Shown here: one piece after another, positions 51,961-59,600 of the stretch
How positions within the stretch are numbered: position 1 is the stretch's first letter
How the letters are laid out: each line of letters starts with the position of its first letter
NCBI GenBank assembly: GCA_000306725.1
Contig: CP003083.1
Location: 496,001 to 560,000, forward strand
Length of the DNA: 64,000 nucleotides
DNA from: Methanolobus psychrophilus R15
GTDB taxonomy: Archaea; Halobacteriota; Methanosarcinia; Methanosarcinales; Methanosarcinaceae
Direction of reading: 5' to 3'
Translations under genes and position numbers: made by a program
The notes under the pieces: model-generated
Seen by the model: only the letters and a program-made list of their open reading frames with translations
What the model was told of the DNA's origin: nothing
The model's database searches: none

Positions 51961-52311
51961 ATGGAAATACAACAGATCAACATTAAGGAACTGAGACCTT
52001 TCGTCAAAGGCTCGAAGAATCATTCCGGAAACCAGATGAGCATATTAAAGCAGTCATTACAAGACTTCGGCTGGACCAATCATATCCTCATCACATCCGA
52101 TAAGATGGTCGAAGCAGGCCACGCAAGGCTTCAGGCTTTCCTTGAGCTGGGCCTGTTTGGCGGTTTTGGCACGATACAGATCGAGTTACATCAACTTGAT
52201 CCACGCTACTGCGATGCCATCCTCCAGAGATATGTCAATCTGACCGGCAACTGTGAACTAAAACGAAATGGAGAGATATTCACATGGGAAAGCCAAAGGG
52301 AAGCACAATAA
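51961..52311 (+). CDS. ParB/Srx-like domain protein
   Basis: A 116-residue protein. IKELRPFVKGSKNHSGNQMS, then SLQDFGWTNHILITSDKMVE and AGHARLQAFLELG follow the ParB-like nuclease fold, with the GHxR motif clear. Phages often carry such a stand-alone ParB-like domain ahead of terminase or a DNA methylase. The usual following methylase is missing. It overlaps the small terminase gene by 28 bases. Confidence 0.75.
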   Translation: MEIQQINIKELRPFVKGSKNHSGNQMSILKQSLQDFGWTNHILITSDKMVEAGHARLQAFLELGLFGGFGTIQIELHQLDPRYCDAILQRYVNLTGNCELKRNGEIFTWESQREAQ

Positions 52312-52718
52312 TGGCCGAAGTATCCGAGCCGCTCATCAAACTCCTCAAGTCCGGTGTCCCTGTTATCCATGCATGTGATGCTGTAGGAATAACGTCTGTC
52401 ACCTACTACGACTGGATGAAACGTGGCGAGCTGGAAACGACGGGCCAGTATCGTGATCTCTACCTTCAGATAAAAAAGGCCAGGGCAGAGGCCATTGCCA
52501 GGAATGTTGCCATCATCCAGAAAGCAGCATCTCATACCTGGCAGGCTGCAGCATGGTGGCTTGAGCGTACATGTCCTGCCGAGTTTGGCAGGCGTGAAGT
52601 TGAGATCAATATGACCCAGAACAATGTCGAGATCAATACAGATGAAACAAGAGAGAGGATCACTAGCAGAATCAATAGCATCGCTGCCAGGCTCAGAGCG
52701 CCAGAAGATCCTGAGTGA
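52284..52718 (+). CDS. Small terminase subunit-like DNA-binding protein
   Basis: A 144-residue protein with an N-terminal helix-turn-helix: LLKSGVPVIHACDAVGITSV then TYYDWMKRGELE. KKARAEAIARNVAIIQKAAS and AAAWWLERTCPAEFGRREVE are typical of phage TerS. It should recognise the packaging site and recruit TerL. A start at 52311, coupled to the upstream stop, is also possible; MGKPKGST at 52284 looks like common TerS starts. It overlaps TerL by about 80-95 bases. Confidence 0.75.
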   Translation: MGKPKGSTIMAEVSEPLIKLLKSGVPVIHACDAVGITSVTYYDWMKRGELETTGQYRDLYLQIKKARAEAIARNVAIIQKAASHTWQAAAWWLERTCPAEFGRREVEINMTQNNVEINTDETRERITSRINSIAARLRAPEDPE

Positions 52719-53967
52719 TATCAGCGACGAGGAGCTCCCGAAAATGGAATACGACTGGAAGTTCTGGGCCCGGCCCAACCAACTACCACCTGAAGGCAAC
52801 TGGCAGTATTGGCTGGTGCTCTCAGGGCGAGGCTGGGGAAAATCACGAGTTGGAGCCGAATGGGTCCGTGACAGGATAGAGTCCGGCAAGGCCCGCAGGA
52901 TAGCCCTGGTGGCCCCAACAGCAGCAGACGCCAGGGATACCATGGTGGAGGGAGAATCCGGCATATTGTCAGTTTGCCCACCTTGGAACCGGCCGGTCTA
53001 CGAGCCTTCCAAACGCAGGCTCACCTGGCCCAGCGGTGCGAAGGCTTTGCTCTTCAGCGCCGAGGAGCCGGATAGGCTTAGAGGTCCCCAGCATGACACT
53101 GCATGGTGTGACGAGATAGCCGCATGGAAGTACCCCGACAGGACCTGGGACATGCTGCAGTTTGGCCTAAGGCTTGGAGATGATCCCAGGGCTGCCATCA
53201 CCACAACACCTCGTCCCATCCCGCTGGTCAAGGCCCTATTGAATGATCCAAATACCCACGTAACAAGAGGATCTACTTATGAGAACCTGTCAAACCTGGC
53301 ACCGGCCTTCATCGACGTGATCATCAGCAGATACGAAGGGACCCGGCTGGGGAGGCAGGAGCTCAACGCAGAGATCCTTGATGATAATCCGGATGCACTC
53401 TGGACCCGGGAGATGATTGAGGATGCCAGGGTGTCAAAAGTTCCCGATCTTCTGCGCATAGTGGTTGGCGTGGATCCGGCAGTCACATCCAACGAGGCTT
53501 CAGCTGATACTGGCATAGTTGTTGCAGCTGTCGATGAGCGTGGGGAGTACTATGTCCTGGGGGATTATACCATCCACTCAACACCGAAGAAGTGGGCCCA
53601 GGAGATCATTGCAGCCTATTACAAGCACTCTGCTGACAGGGTCATCGGGGAAGTGAACAACGGAGGGGAGCTCGTGGAGTATACTCTCCGAACGATCGAT
53701 CCTAATGTATCCTATCGTTCGGTTAGGGCCAGCCGGGGAAAGCAGACCAGGGCCGAGCCTATCAGTGCTCTATATGAGCAAGGCAAGGTGCATCACGTGG
53801 GATCCTTTCCAGCTCTTGAGGACCAGATGTGTGACTGGGTCCCGGGAGAAGGTAGTAGCCCGGATCGTGTGGATGCTCTTGTGTGGGCCCTGTCAGAGCT
53901 TAGCAGATCGAGATTCGGAGCACAGAAACTGAACATGTCAGCACTTATCAGAACAAGACCCAGGTGA
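52624..53967 (+). CDS. Large terminase subunit (TerL)
   Basis: A 447-residue packaging motor. The N-terminal ATPase has Walker A SGRGWGKS at about 67-74, Walker B region DTAWCDEIAAW and the coupling motif AAITTTPRP. The C-terminal RNase-H-like nuclease has IVVGVDPAVTS (Asp), GEVNNGGE (Glu) and DRVDALVWAL (Asp), so all metal ligands are present. It lies on the end of TerS in another frame; ATG 52642 is an alternative start. It seems functional although no head genes follow. Confidence 0.92.
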   Translation: MSRSIQMKQERGSLAESIASLPGSERQKILSDISDEELPKMEYDWKFWARPNQLPPEGNWQYWLVLSGRGWGKSRVGAEWVRDRIESGKARRIALVAPTAADARDTMVEGESGILSVCPPWNRPVYEPSKRRLTWPSGAKALLFSAEEPDRLRGPQHDTAWCDEIAAWKYPDRTWDMLQFGLRLGDDPRAAITTTPRPIPLVKALLNDPNTHVTRGSTYENLSNLAPAFIDVIISRYEGTRLGRQELNAEILDDNPDALWTREMIEDARVSKVPDLLRIVVGVDPAVTSNEASADTGIVVAAVDERGEYYVLGDYTIHSTPKKWAQEIIAAYYKHSADRVIGEVNNGGELVEYTLRTIDPNVSYRSVRASRGKQTRAEPISALYEQGKVHHVGSFPALEDQMCDWVPGEGSSPDRVDALVWALSELSRSRFGAQKLNMSALIRTRPR

Positions 53968-53970
53968 TCT

Positions 53971-54177
53971 ATGAGACCAAAACTATATGCAACCGTGAGC
54001 AAGAATACGACCGTAGTGCTCCACAGGGTAATGAAGGAGCAGGACTGCAACAAGAGTCGAGCTGTGGACTTTATTGCGGATCATTATTCGAAGACGCAGA
54101 ACGATCTCAAGAAGAAGCAGATGGATGAGACTGCAGAGCTGGTTATTGAGAAGCTTAAAATAAAAAAGCTGGTGTAG
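53971..54177 (+). CDS. Small helical protein after TerL
   Basis: A 68-residue protein three bases after TerL. KLYATVSKNTTVVLHRVMKE resembles an RHH strand and helix and CNKSRAVDFIADHYSKT the second helix; the rest is a charged helix with LVIEKLKIKKLV. It may be a further small DNA-binding regulator. It is the last gene of the virus-like run. Confidence 0.5.
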   Translation: MRPKLYATVSKNTTVVLHRVMKEQDCNKSRAVDFIADHYSKTQNDLKKKQMDETAELVIEKLKIKKLV

Positions 54178-54212
54178 AGGTTCGAATTTAAACCTCTGCA
54201 TAGGCAACTCGG

Positions 54213-54242
54213 GATATAGTTATCTCCAATTTTTTGTACGCT
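54213..54242 (-). repeat. Dispersed repeat, inverted copy A
   Basis: Its reverse complement reads AGCGTACAAAAAATT, two bases, AGATAACTATATC, and the same order with two differing bases occurs at 57106-57135. The two copies face each other and flank the toxin remnant, the TnpB element and the DUF1638 gene. Confidence 0.6.
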
Positions 54243-54299
54243 GGTAAAATTAAATGTTTTTAAAAAATAAAAAATATTTTGATACTTTGTATCAAGATA

Positions 54300-54542
54300 T
54301 CTACACAGCTTTACCAATTATAAGCGTCATCGTGGTAAAAATAAGAACAAAGCTAGTCATAATATGTACTCTATAGTAGCCAACAAGCTCGTTACGTAGA
54401 GGCTTGAATCGAATTGGATTTTCGAGAATTTCGCTAATCTTCTTTTCAAGTACATTCTGCAAATGAGAATTTTTTTCGTAAGCCTCTTGATATCCTTCTG
54501 ACACTCTGGCAATATGTAAAGGGAATAACTCACATCAATCAC
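54300..54542 (-). pseudogene. RelE/ParE-type toxin remnant
   Basis: The start reads MIDVSYSLYILPECQKDIKR LTKK; after a one-base shift the match goes on in another frame with LQNVLEKKISEILENP and PLRNELVGYYRVHIMTSFVL. The archaeal RelE fold and the order of its motifs are clear. Near the C terminus, a small deletion separates FVLIF from a HDDAY-like end in a third frame. No active toxin can be made. Confidence 0.7.
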
Positions 54543-54550
54543 TAAAAAAG

Positions 54551-54806
54551 TTATTTGAATATGTCAGATATGTCTTTGACAGATACAGCCGTGTTCTTAT
54601 CTGATATCAGGATTCTCTCGAGTATTTCTTCCTTTATTGGCAGTTCATCAACAGGATGCCAATCGATCATCTCACAAAACTCAGCATCCTCCTCTGAAAT
54701 GCTCTTATCCCGGATATAGACTTCAAGTATCTTTCGTTTCCTTATTCCATCCTGTGCGACCTTAGACCACTTTACCCATGAGAGTGCCTGGATTTTATCA
54801 CGTTGG
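54551..54806 (-). pseudogene. Antitoxin-like gene cut by TnpB element insertion
   Basis: Eighty-odd codons lie eight bases upstream of the toxin remnant: VAQDGIRKRKILEVYIRDKS then an acidic WHPVDELPIKEEILERILIS and KNTAVSVKDIS. Place and charge fit an antitoxin of the RelE-like toxin. Its apparent start (54829) is in the left-end hairpin of the TnpB element, so the real N terminus was removed by that insertion; no continuation was seen on the far side of the element. Confidence 0.5.
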
Positions 54807-54922
54807 AGTAAGAAGACCACCGTTTTCAAACGGTGGATGAATTACGTCCATTCTCCAAAACATGTTGTGTTGTATAACTTAACACAAACTATATAGTGTG
54901 GTAAGTACATATATAACTTTGC

Positions 54923-56035
54923 ATGTTAAAAGCCTACAAGTATAGAATGTATCCTACAAAAGAACAGCAAGAGCAGTTCCTTCAGCATTTCGGTGCGTGT
55001 AGGTTCGTCTATAATTGGGCGTTAGAACAGAAAATAAAGTCATATGAACAGGACAGTAAATCCGTATCCAGATTCACATTGAACACTAGGATAATTGAAT
55101 TGAAGGAAGAACACGAATGGCTCAAGGATATCAATTCTCAGTCATTGCAGGGTGCCACTCTTAACCTTGAAAACGCATTTACTAAGTTTTTCAGGGAGAA
55201 AAAAGGATTTCCTCATTTCAAGTCCAGAAAGAATCCAGTGCAATCATTTTCAGTTCCACAATTCTACAAAGTGGATTTTGATGCTAATAAAGTAAAACTT
55301 CCTAAAATAGGATGGGTCAAGGTAAAATTACATCGTGGTTACATTGGTGTTGGAAAAACGGCTACTGTATCCAGAACACCAACGGGAAAATTCTATATCA
55401 GTATCCTTGTAGACGATGAACACGAACCACCTATAAAATCCATCTTTAACGAAAAAGTGACTGTTGGTATTGATGTGGGTATCAAAGATTTTGCTGTTCT
55501 TTCCAGTGGTGAGAAAATTGAGAATCCAAAGTATCTCAAAAATTCAATGAAGCGTCTTGCAGTTATTCAAAGAAGGTTATCAAGGAAGCAGAAGGGTTCA
55601 AAGAACAAAGCAAAAGCCAGACTTGCAGTTTCAAAAATACATGAGAAAATAAGCAACCAAATGCATGATTTTCAACACAAGGTATCCTCTAAGCTCATAA
55701 GCGAGAATCAAGCGGTAGCATTGGAAACATTGAATGTTAGCGGTATGTTAAAAAATCATTGTCTTGCACAAAGCATAGCCGATGCATCATGGAGTTCTTT
55801 TGTGTCTAAGTTGGAATATAAGGCAGAATGGTACGGAAAGACAATACTTCGCATCGGACAATTTGAGCCTTCTACGAAAATCTGTAATGTCTGTGGCTAC
55901 CACAATGGAAAGTTAACATTAGTAGATAGAGAATGGAAATGTCCTGAATGTGAAACCAATAACGATAGGGATATTAATGCCGCTATTAATATCAAAAAGT
56001 TTGCTTTGGATAAGCAAAATCTGATAGGTATTTAG
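54923..56035 (+). CDS. tnpB: TnpB, RNA-guided nuclease of an IS605-family element
   Basis: A 370-residue paralogue of the TnpB at 20220-21332, the same length and collinear. Asp184 in VGIDVGIKDF, Glu268 in AVALETLNV and the DRD motif at 348-350 complete the RuvC-like site; CNVC and CPEC form the zinc ribbon. It should be an active RNA-guided endonuclease if its right-end RNA is made. A TATA-like CTATATAG lies about 30 bases before the ATG. Confidence 0.93.
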   Translation: MLKAYKYRMYPTKEQQEQFLQHFGACRFVYNWALEQKIKSYEQDSKSVSRFTLNTRIIELKEEHEWLKDINSQSLQGATLNLENAFTKFFREKKGFPHFKSRKNPVQSFSVPQFYKVDFDANKVKLPKIGWVKVKLHRGYIGVGKTATVSRTPTGKFYISILVDDEHEPPIKSIFNEKVTVGIDVGIKDFAVLSSGEKIENPKYLKNSMKRLAVIQRRLSRKQKGSKNKAKARLAVSKIHEKISNQMHDFQHKVSSKLISENQAVALETLNVSGMLKNHCLAQSIADASWSSFVSKLEYKAEWYGKTILRIGQFEPSTKICNVCGYHNGKLTLVDREWKCPECETNNDRDINAAINIKKFALDKQNLIGI

Positions 56036-56129
56036 CACCGTAGGAACTGCGGGAAGGGCTTGTGGACTTACTGGAAGTGGTCAGAAGAATGAAGCAAGAA
56101 GCCACCCTATTTATAGGGTGGTAGTTCAC
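56036..56129 (+). ncRNA. Putative omega RNA (right-end guide RNA) of TnpB copy 2
   Basis: The region after the stop is conserved with copy 1: AACTGCGGGAAGGGCTTGTG, AGAATGAAGCA and the end hairpin CCACCCTA/TAGGGTGG, here without mismatch. The guide would be the flank from 56130. The RNA is inferred from family knowledge and conservation between the two copies. Confidence 0.5.
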
Positions 56130-56228
56130 TCTATGTAATTATAATTTCATTAAGCATTTACTTCTTATTGATTTCCTTGACCTATACTTTTATATTCTAA
56201 ATCTATATACTTTAAGTAGAGGGAGAAA

Positions 56229-57032
56229 ATGACTGTATTAAGCATACTAGGTTGTAAAATACTTCAGGATGAACTTGTTTGGCTTTTAAGCAATGATCCT
56301 AATATTGACAACATTTTAATAGTAGAAAATAAAAATATTTTTGAATTTACAAGAAAACTTGATGAGCAGTATATTCCTTATGAGATTTTACCACTTGATA
56401 AAATATCAAATAAACTTGAAGAGACTGATGAAAATAAAGTGACAATTGTTGTTAACTTCCTGGAAGTTGCACTCCATATGCTGTTAAATAAACTTAAATC
56501 TGAAGTCTATCAAAACATGAGAGAAATGATAACATTTTCCAGTGGAATCCTCGTTTTATACGGTCTTTGTGGTAATGTTTTGGGTGACGTAGAAAAAGAC
56601 TTCTCTATGGAAAGTGATGGCTGTGTAGTACGGATACTCAAGGATAATAGTGGCAGAATCGTCGATGACTGCATTGCGGCAAGTGTGGGCGGTTGTGCAA
56701 ACTATTTTAAATTAATAACAGAAAACACTAAAGAGCCTGCTTTCTTTTTGACACCCATGTTTGCTGCTTCATGGAAAGAGTTCCCTCTGACAGGTTATGA
56801 TTTTGATTCAAATCCTGAAGAAGCCTTGAGACTGACAAAAATGATCTTGGGCCTTGCTGGATATTCAAGAGTGGCAAAGGTCAACACCGGTCTCACTTAT
56901 GTAAAAGATTTCGATGAAAGGGTAGAAGAATATGCAAAGCTGTTCGGCTACAGTATGTTTGAGATCAGTGGTAGTCAGGAGATATTTGAGAACTGTTATC
57001 AATCAATAAAAAATGAACTGAACATCAGATAA
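56229..57032 (+). CDS. DUF1638 family protein
   Basis: A 267-residue cytosolic protein. LSILGCKILQDELVWLL, FSSGILVLYGLCGNVLG, SVGGCANYFKLI and AASWKEFPLTGYDF fit the DUF1638 family, which I recall from methanogens and some anaerobic bacteria near corrinoid-dependent methyltransferase genes. Conserved Cys residues (in GCK, GLCG, GGCAN) suggest metal or cofactor binding, not proven. It has AGAGGGAG right before the ATG. Single gene, convergent with the FilR1-type regulator. Confidence 0.75.
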   Translation: MTVLSILGCKILQDELVWLLSNDPNIDNILIVENKNIFEFTRKLDEQYIPYEILPLDKISNKLEETDENKVTIVVNFLEVALHMLLNKLKSEVYQNMREMITFSSGILVLYGLCGNVLGDVEKDFSMESDGCVVRILKDNSGRIVDDCIAASVGGCANYFKLITENTKEPAFFLTPMFAASWKEFPLTGYDFDSNPEEALRLTKMILGLAGYSRVAKVNTGLTYVKDFDERVEEYAKLFGYSMFEISGSQEIFENCYQSIKNELNIR

Positions 57033-57105
57033 TTTTAAAAGTATCGGTTTCTATTGCACATAACACGTCTATGTTTTATAATAAGTTACCTATCCAAAAA
57101 ATCCT

Positions 57106-57135
57106 AGCGTACAAAAAATTCAAGATAACTATATC
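57106..57135 (+). repeat. Dispersed repeat, inverted copy B
   Basis: AGCGTACAAAAAATT, CA, AGATAACTATATC; partner of 54213-54242. Around it, GTTACCTAT at 57085 and ATAGGTAA at 57158 form an outer inverted repeat. It lies in the gap between converging genes. Confidence 0.6.
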
Positions 57136-57204
57136 TCCGCATAGTAACTAGGGGTTATAGGTAAAGCCAAAGAACCAAAATGTTAAATATTAAGGTAGAA
57201 GTTC

Positions 57205-58035
57205 TCATATTTGAGTTATTGGTGTAGAGTCCTTCAGATAATACTCGAAAAGCTCTTTTTCCCATTCAAGTGATTTTTTATAACGGCATAATACATATCT
57301 GCCATCAAACTCACCATTATTTGTTGTAAGAGATAACATACTGTGAGTGTCATTGAATGCAAAGAATAGGAAGCCTAATTCTTTTGGATATACAAAAATA
57401 TTGACAAGCTCGCTCTTTGAAATTTCTATCAATTCTGCATAATGAGCAGTTTGTAATTTATCAAGCAAATCTGGAGGAAAAACAAAATACATCTGAACAT
57501 TATTATTCATCATTTCATGGACTAATCTATAGAAGTCTGGATGGATGAATGTAGTGATCACATAGTGAAACTCAGACCCCTTGCTTGCTTCATGAAATTC
57601 CTTATCTATCTCGTATAGGTCTGTGATTGATGGTTTTATCACTCTGCATTCTCTCAGTTCATCTATCCTCTGTACAAATTGAGGCGGGATAAAATTCAAG
57701 TCATGAGTTCCCCAGTAATCAATATCACTATCAAGAGTCTCAACAGTATTTAGTAAAGGAGCCATCTCATCAACTATCAGTTTTCCAATAGTCGTTAGTT
57801 CATAGGTATCATCATAGTGGGCAACAAGATAATGCTCTTCAAGTACCTTTATCTGAGGAAGCAATGCCTGCCTTGTAGTACTAAGGGATCGGAGGATATC
57901 TTTCATTTCCCTTGAACCATCTTTTAGTAATAGGAGAACTCCTTTTCTCTTCTCTGATGCAAATATAACATCAAGCAATGGTTTTTTCAGCTGCGGCACA
58001 TCCTCTAAGGCGATTGTAATTTCAGATACCCCCAC
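57205..58035 (-). CDS. Winged-helix regulator with FilR1 domain (methanogen type)
   Basis: A 276-residue protein. Residues 20-90 are an ArsR/MarR-like winged helix: MKDILRSLSTTRQALLPQIK, then VLEEHYLVAHYDDTYELTTI. Residues 125-255 are the FilR1 (DUF1724) domain with FHEASKGSEFHYVITTFIHP and SKSELVNIFVYPKELGFLFF. This architecture belongs to the methanogen-specific family that includes the Msr regulators of methyltransferase genes in Methanosarcina. Signal unknown. It is divergent from the ATPase gene at 58248, whose upstream repeats may be its site. Confidence 0.85.
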   Translation of the reverse strand: MGVSEITIALEDVPQLKKPLLDVIFASEKRKGVLLLLKDGSREMKDILRSLSTTRQALLPQIKVLEEHYLVAHYDDTYELTTIGKLIVDEMAPLLNTVETLDSDIDYWGTHDLNFIPPQFVQRIDELRECRVIKPSITDLYEIDKEFHEASKGSEFHYVITTFIHPDFYRLVHEMMNNNVQMYFVFPPDLLDKLQTAHYAELIEISKSELVNIFVYPKELGFLFFAFNDTHSMLSLTTNNGEFDGRYVLCRYKKSLEWEKELFEYYLKDSTPITQI

Positions 58036-58168
58036 TTAAATGCAACTATAATAGAAATCGTAGTATTTATAGTAAATTAAATGTTATTCTCTATATATTT
58101 ATAAAAGGAGTGTAAAACACCTTGGTCTTTAGCGTCGACTGTGAGCAGCAATAATGCACTAAACTATA

Positions 58169-58210
58169 GATTATGATCTGCAAAATTACGTTAAATCGTA
58201 GATTATAATC
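58169..58210 (+). promoter_or_regulatory. Tandem operator-like repeats upstream of the ATPase gene
   Basis: A stretch AACTATAGATTATGATCTGCA is repeated 32 bases on as AATCGTAGATTATAATCGGCA. Each contains a near or perfect 10-base palindrome (GATTATGATC at 58169-58178, GATTATAATC at 58201-58210). Spacing of about three helical turns places both on one DNA face. They lie in the divergent region between the FilR1-type regulator and the ATPase. Confidence 0.5.
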
Positions 58211-58247
58211 GGCACTTTTATCTAGCTTAAAAAACAAACTAGCTGTC

Positions 58248-59531
58248 ATGGAACAACTGATAAAAGATGTGCTGGAAAAACAGAATCCCTGGTGGTTTGG
58301 AAAAAGTTACAGTACAGGCATACCCCGCCTTCAGTATTATCCACGCTTATCCAGGTATCTGGATACAGAAGAGATGTTGCTCATACTTGGTGCAAGAAGG
58401 ACTGGCAAATCGACCCTCATATACCAGATCATCAGCAGTCTCGAACTGTCTGAAGATGAAGCTGAATCGGTCCTGTACATGAACCTCGATGAGCCTATGT
58501 TCCAGAGCCAGGCAGAGAGTGCAAATCTTCTTTCTAGTATCATTGAAGATTACATTGCAGCAAGTAAAAAAGAGAGATACTATATATTCCTTGATGAGAT
58601 CCAGAACTTCAAGTACTGGACTCAGACACTGAAAACATTGTACGATACTGACAAGCGCCTGAAATTCGTCCTGACAGGTTCCACATCATCCCTGCTCAAA
58701 AAGAAGACCATTACACGCCTCTCTGGAAGGTACCTTGCATTAACTGTCTATCCATTGACCTTCAAAGAGCACCTGGATTTCAAAGGGCTCAAAAGGCCGA
58801 CATCTGCAGAGAAAAGACTTGAGTTCGAGGAATATCTCAAGCATGGTTCTTTCCCCAGGATATCTCTGGAAGAGGACACCGGTATAAAGGAAGAGCTGTT
58901 GAAGAATTATTATGAGACAATATACCTGAAGGACATAATCTTTCCCCATAATCTGAGGAACAACAGGGATGTAATAAACCTGCTGTATTTCATCATCTCA
59001 AACGTCGGTAAGCCTTTTTCCTACAACAGCATAGCAAATACCCTGGAAATATCAGCAGACACTGTTAAAGAGTACCTCAGCTATGCAGAGGACTCATACC
59101 TTCTATATTCCATCAACAAATTCGATTATTCTCTAAGGAAACAAATTGCAAATCCAAAGAAGATCTATTGCCTTGATACCGGTCTGATAAATGCTGTATC
59201 TTTCAAGTTCTCAGAGAATTATGGCAGGCTGCTTGAGAATCTGGTGTTCATAGAGCTTATCAGAAGACAGAGTGAAGTTTACTATCACAAAGGAACATAT
59301 GAATGTGATTTTCTGATAAAGGCAGAGAACAGGATAAAGAGCGCCATCCAGGTGACAAAGGAATTGAATCTCGATAACAAAAAACGTGAACTTGAAGGAT
59401 TAATGGAGGCAATGAAAGCTCATGAATTGCAGGAAGGCCTCCTGCTCACAAAGGATACTGAAGATCTGATCGAAATAGATGGAAAGAAGATTTTCGTAAG
59501 GCCTGTGTGGAAATGGTTACTCGCAACTTAA
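58248..59531 (+). CDS. AAA_14 / DUF4143 ATPase
   Basis: A 427-residue protein. Walker A GARRTGKST is at residues 48-56, Walker B YYIFLDEIQN at about 105, and LTGSTSSLLKKKTITRLSGR is the sensor region. A winged helix (FSYNSIANTLEISADTVKEY) and a C-terminal DUF4143 nuclease-like domain with YHKGTYECDFLI and AIQVTKEL follow. The E-C-D-F and Q-V-T-K pattern fits a PD-(D/E)xK fold. Common in archaea; its role is not settled, with defence or mobile-DNA control proposed for relatives. Single gene. Confidence 0.85.
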   Translation: MEQLIKDVLEKQNPWWFGKSYSTGIPRLQYYPRLSRYLDTEEMLLILGARRTGKSTLIYQIISSLELSEDEAESVLYMNLDEPMFQSQAESANLLSSIIEDYIAASKKERYYIFLDEIQNFKYWTQTLKTLYDTDKRLKFVLTGSTSSLLKKKTITRLSGRYLALTVYPLTFKEHLDFKGLKRPTSAEKRLEFEEYLKHGSFPRISLEEDTGIKEELLKNYYETIYLKDIIFPHNLRNNRDVINLLYFIISNVGKPFSYNSIANTLEISADTVKEYLSYAEDSYLLYSINKFDYSLRKQIANPKKIYCLDTGLINAVSFKFSENYGRLLENLVFIELIRRQSEVYYHKGTYECDFLIKAENRIKSAIQVTKELNLDNKKRELEGLMEAMKAHELQEGLLLTKDTEDLIEIDGKKIFVRPVWKWLLAT

Positions 59532-59536
59532 GAGGC

Positions 59537-59548
59537 TGTCCGATAATT
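59537..59548 (+). repeat. Solo inverted-repeat end of a MITE/IS
   Basis: TGTCCGATAATT differs by one base from the 12-base end of the MITE-like element at 10721. It lies five bases after the ATPase stop. No partner end was noticed nearby. Confidence 0.4.
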
Positions 59549-59600
59549 CCAATGTCATCTGCATACTCAATGCTTATTAATAACCGACTCTTTTTAAATC

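Larger units (their letters stand above)
45377..54177. mobile_element. Virus-like element: truncated head-tail provirus or satellite
   Basis: About 8.8 kb of small, tightly overlapping genes: two minus-strand genes including a ribbon-helix-helix regulator, then a plus-strand run of small zinc-ribbon and unknown proteins, a RecA/RadA-like ATPase, a PrimPol-SF3 helicase, a ParB-like protein, and the small and large terminase subunits. Terminases with this fold package DNA of tailed viruses. No portal, protease, capsid, tail or integrase gene follows; the element stops at a small protein after the large terminase. Its ends are set by gene content only, since no att repeat was identified. Confidence 0.75.
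54807..56129 (+). mobile_element. IS605-family element, TnpB only (copy 2)
   Basis: It starts with GTAAGAA and a perfect hairpin CCACCGTTT-TC-AAACGGTGG, followed by ATGAATTACGTCCATTC, and ends with hairpin CCACCCTA-TTTA-TAGGGTGG and TAGTTCAC. The shorter left end, relative to copy 1, looks like the ancestral form. No tnpA. It sits in an antitoxin-like gene. Confidence 0.78.

Noticed and set aside
46219-54177. Hidden capsid or portal gene in the virus-like element
   Set aside because: All frames above about 100 codons were read; each is accounted for by replication, regulation or terminase genes, or is a shadow. None has a portal, protease or capsid pattern.
58160-58215. CRISPR array seed (two repeats with a spacer)
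   Set aside because: Only two imperfect copies, short, with operator-like palindromes and no cas gene in the window.
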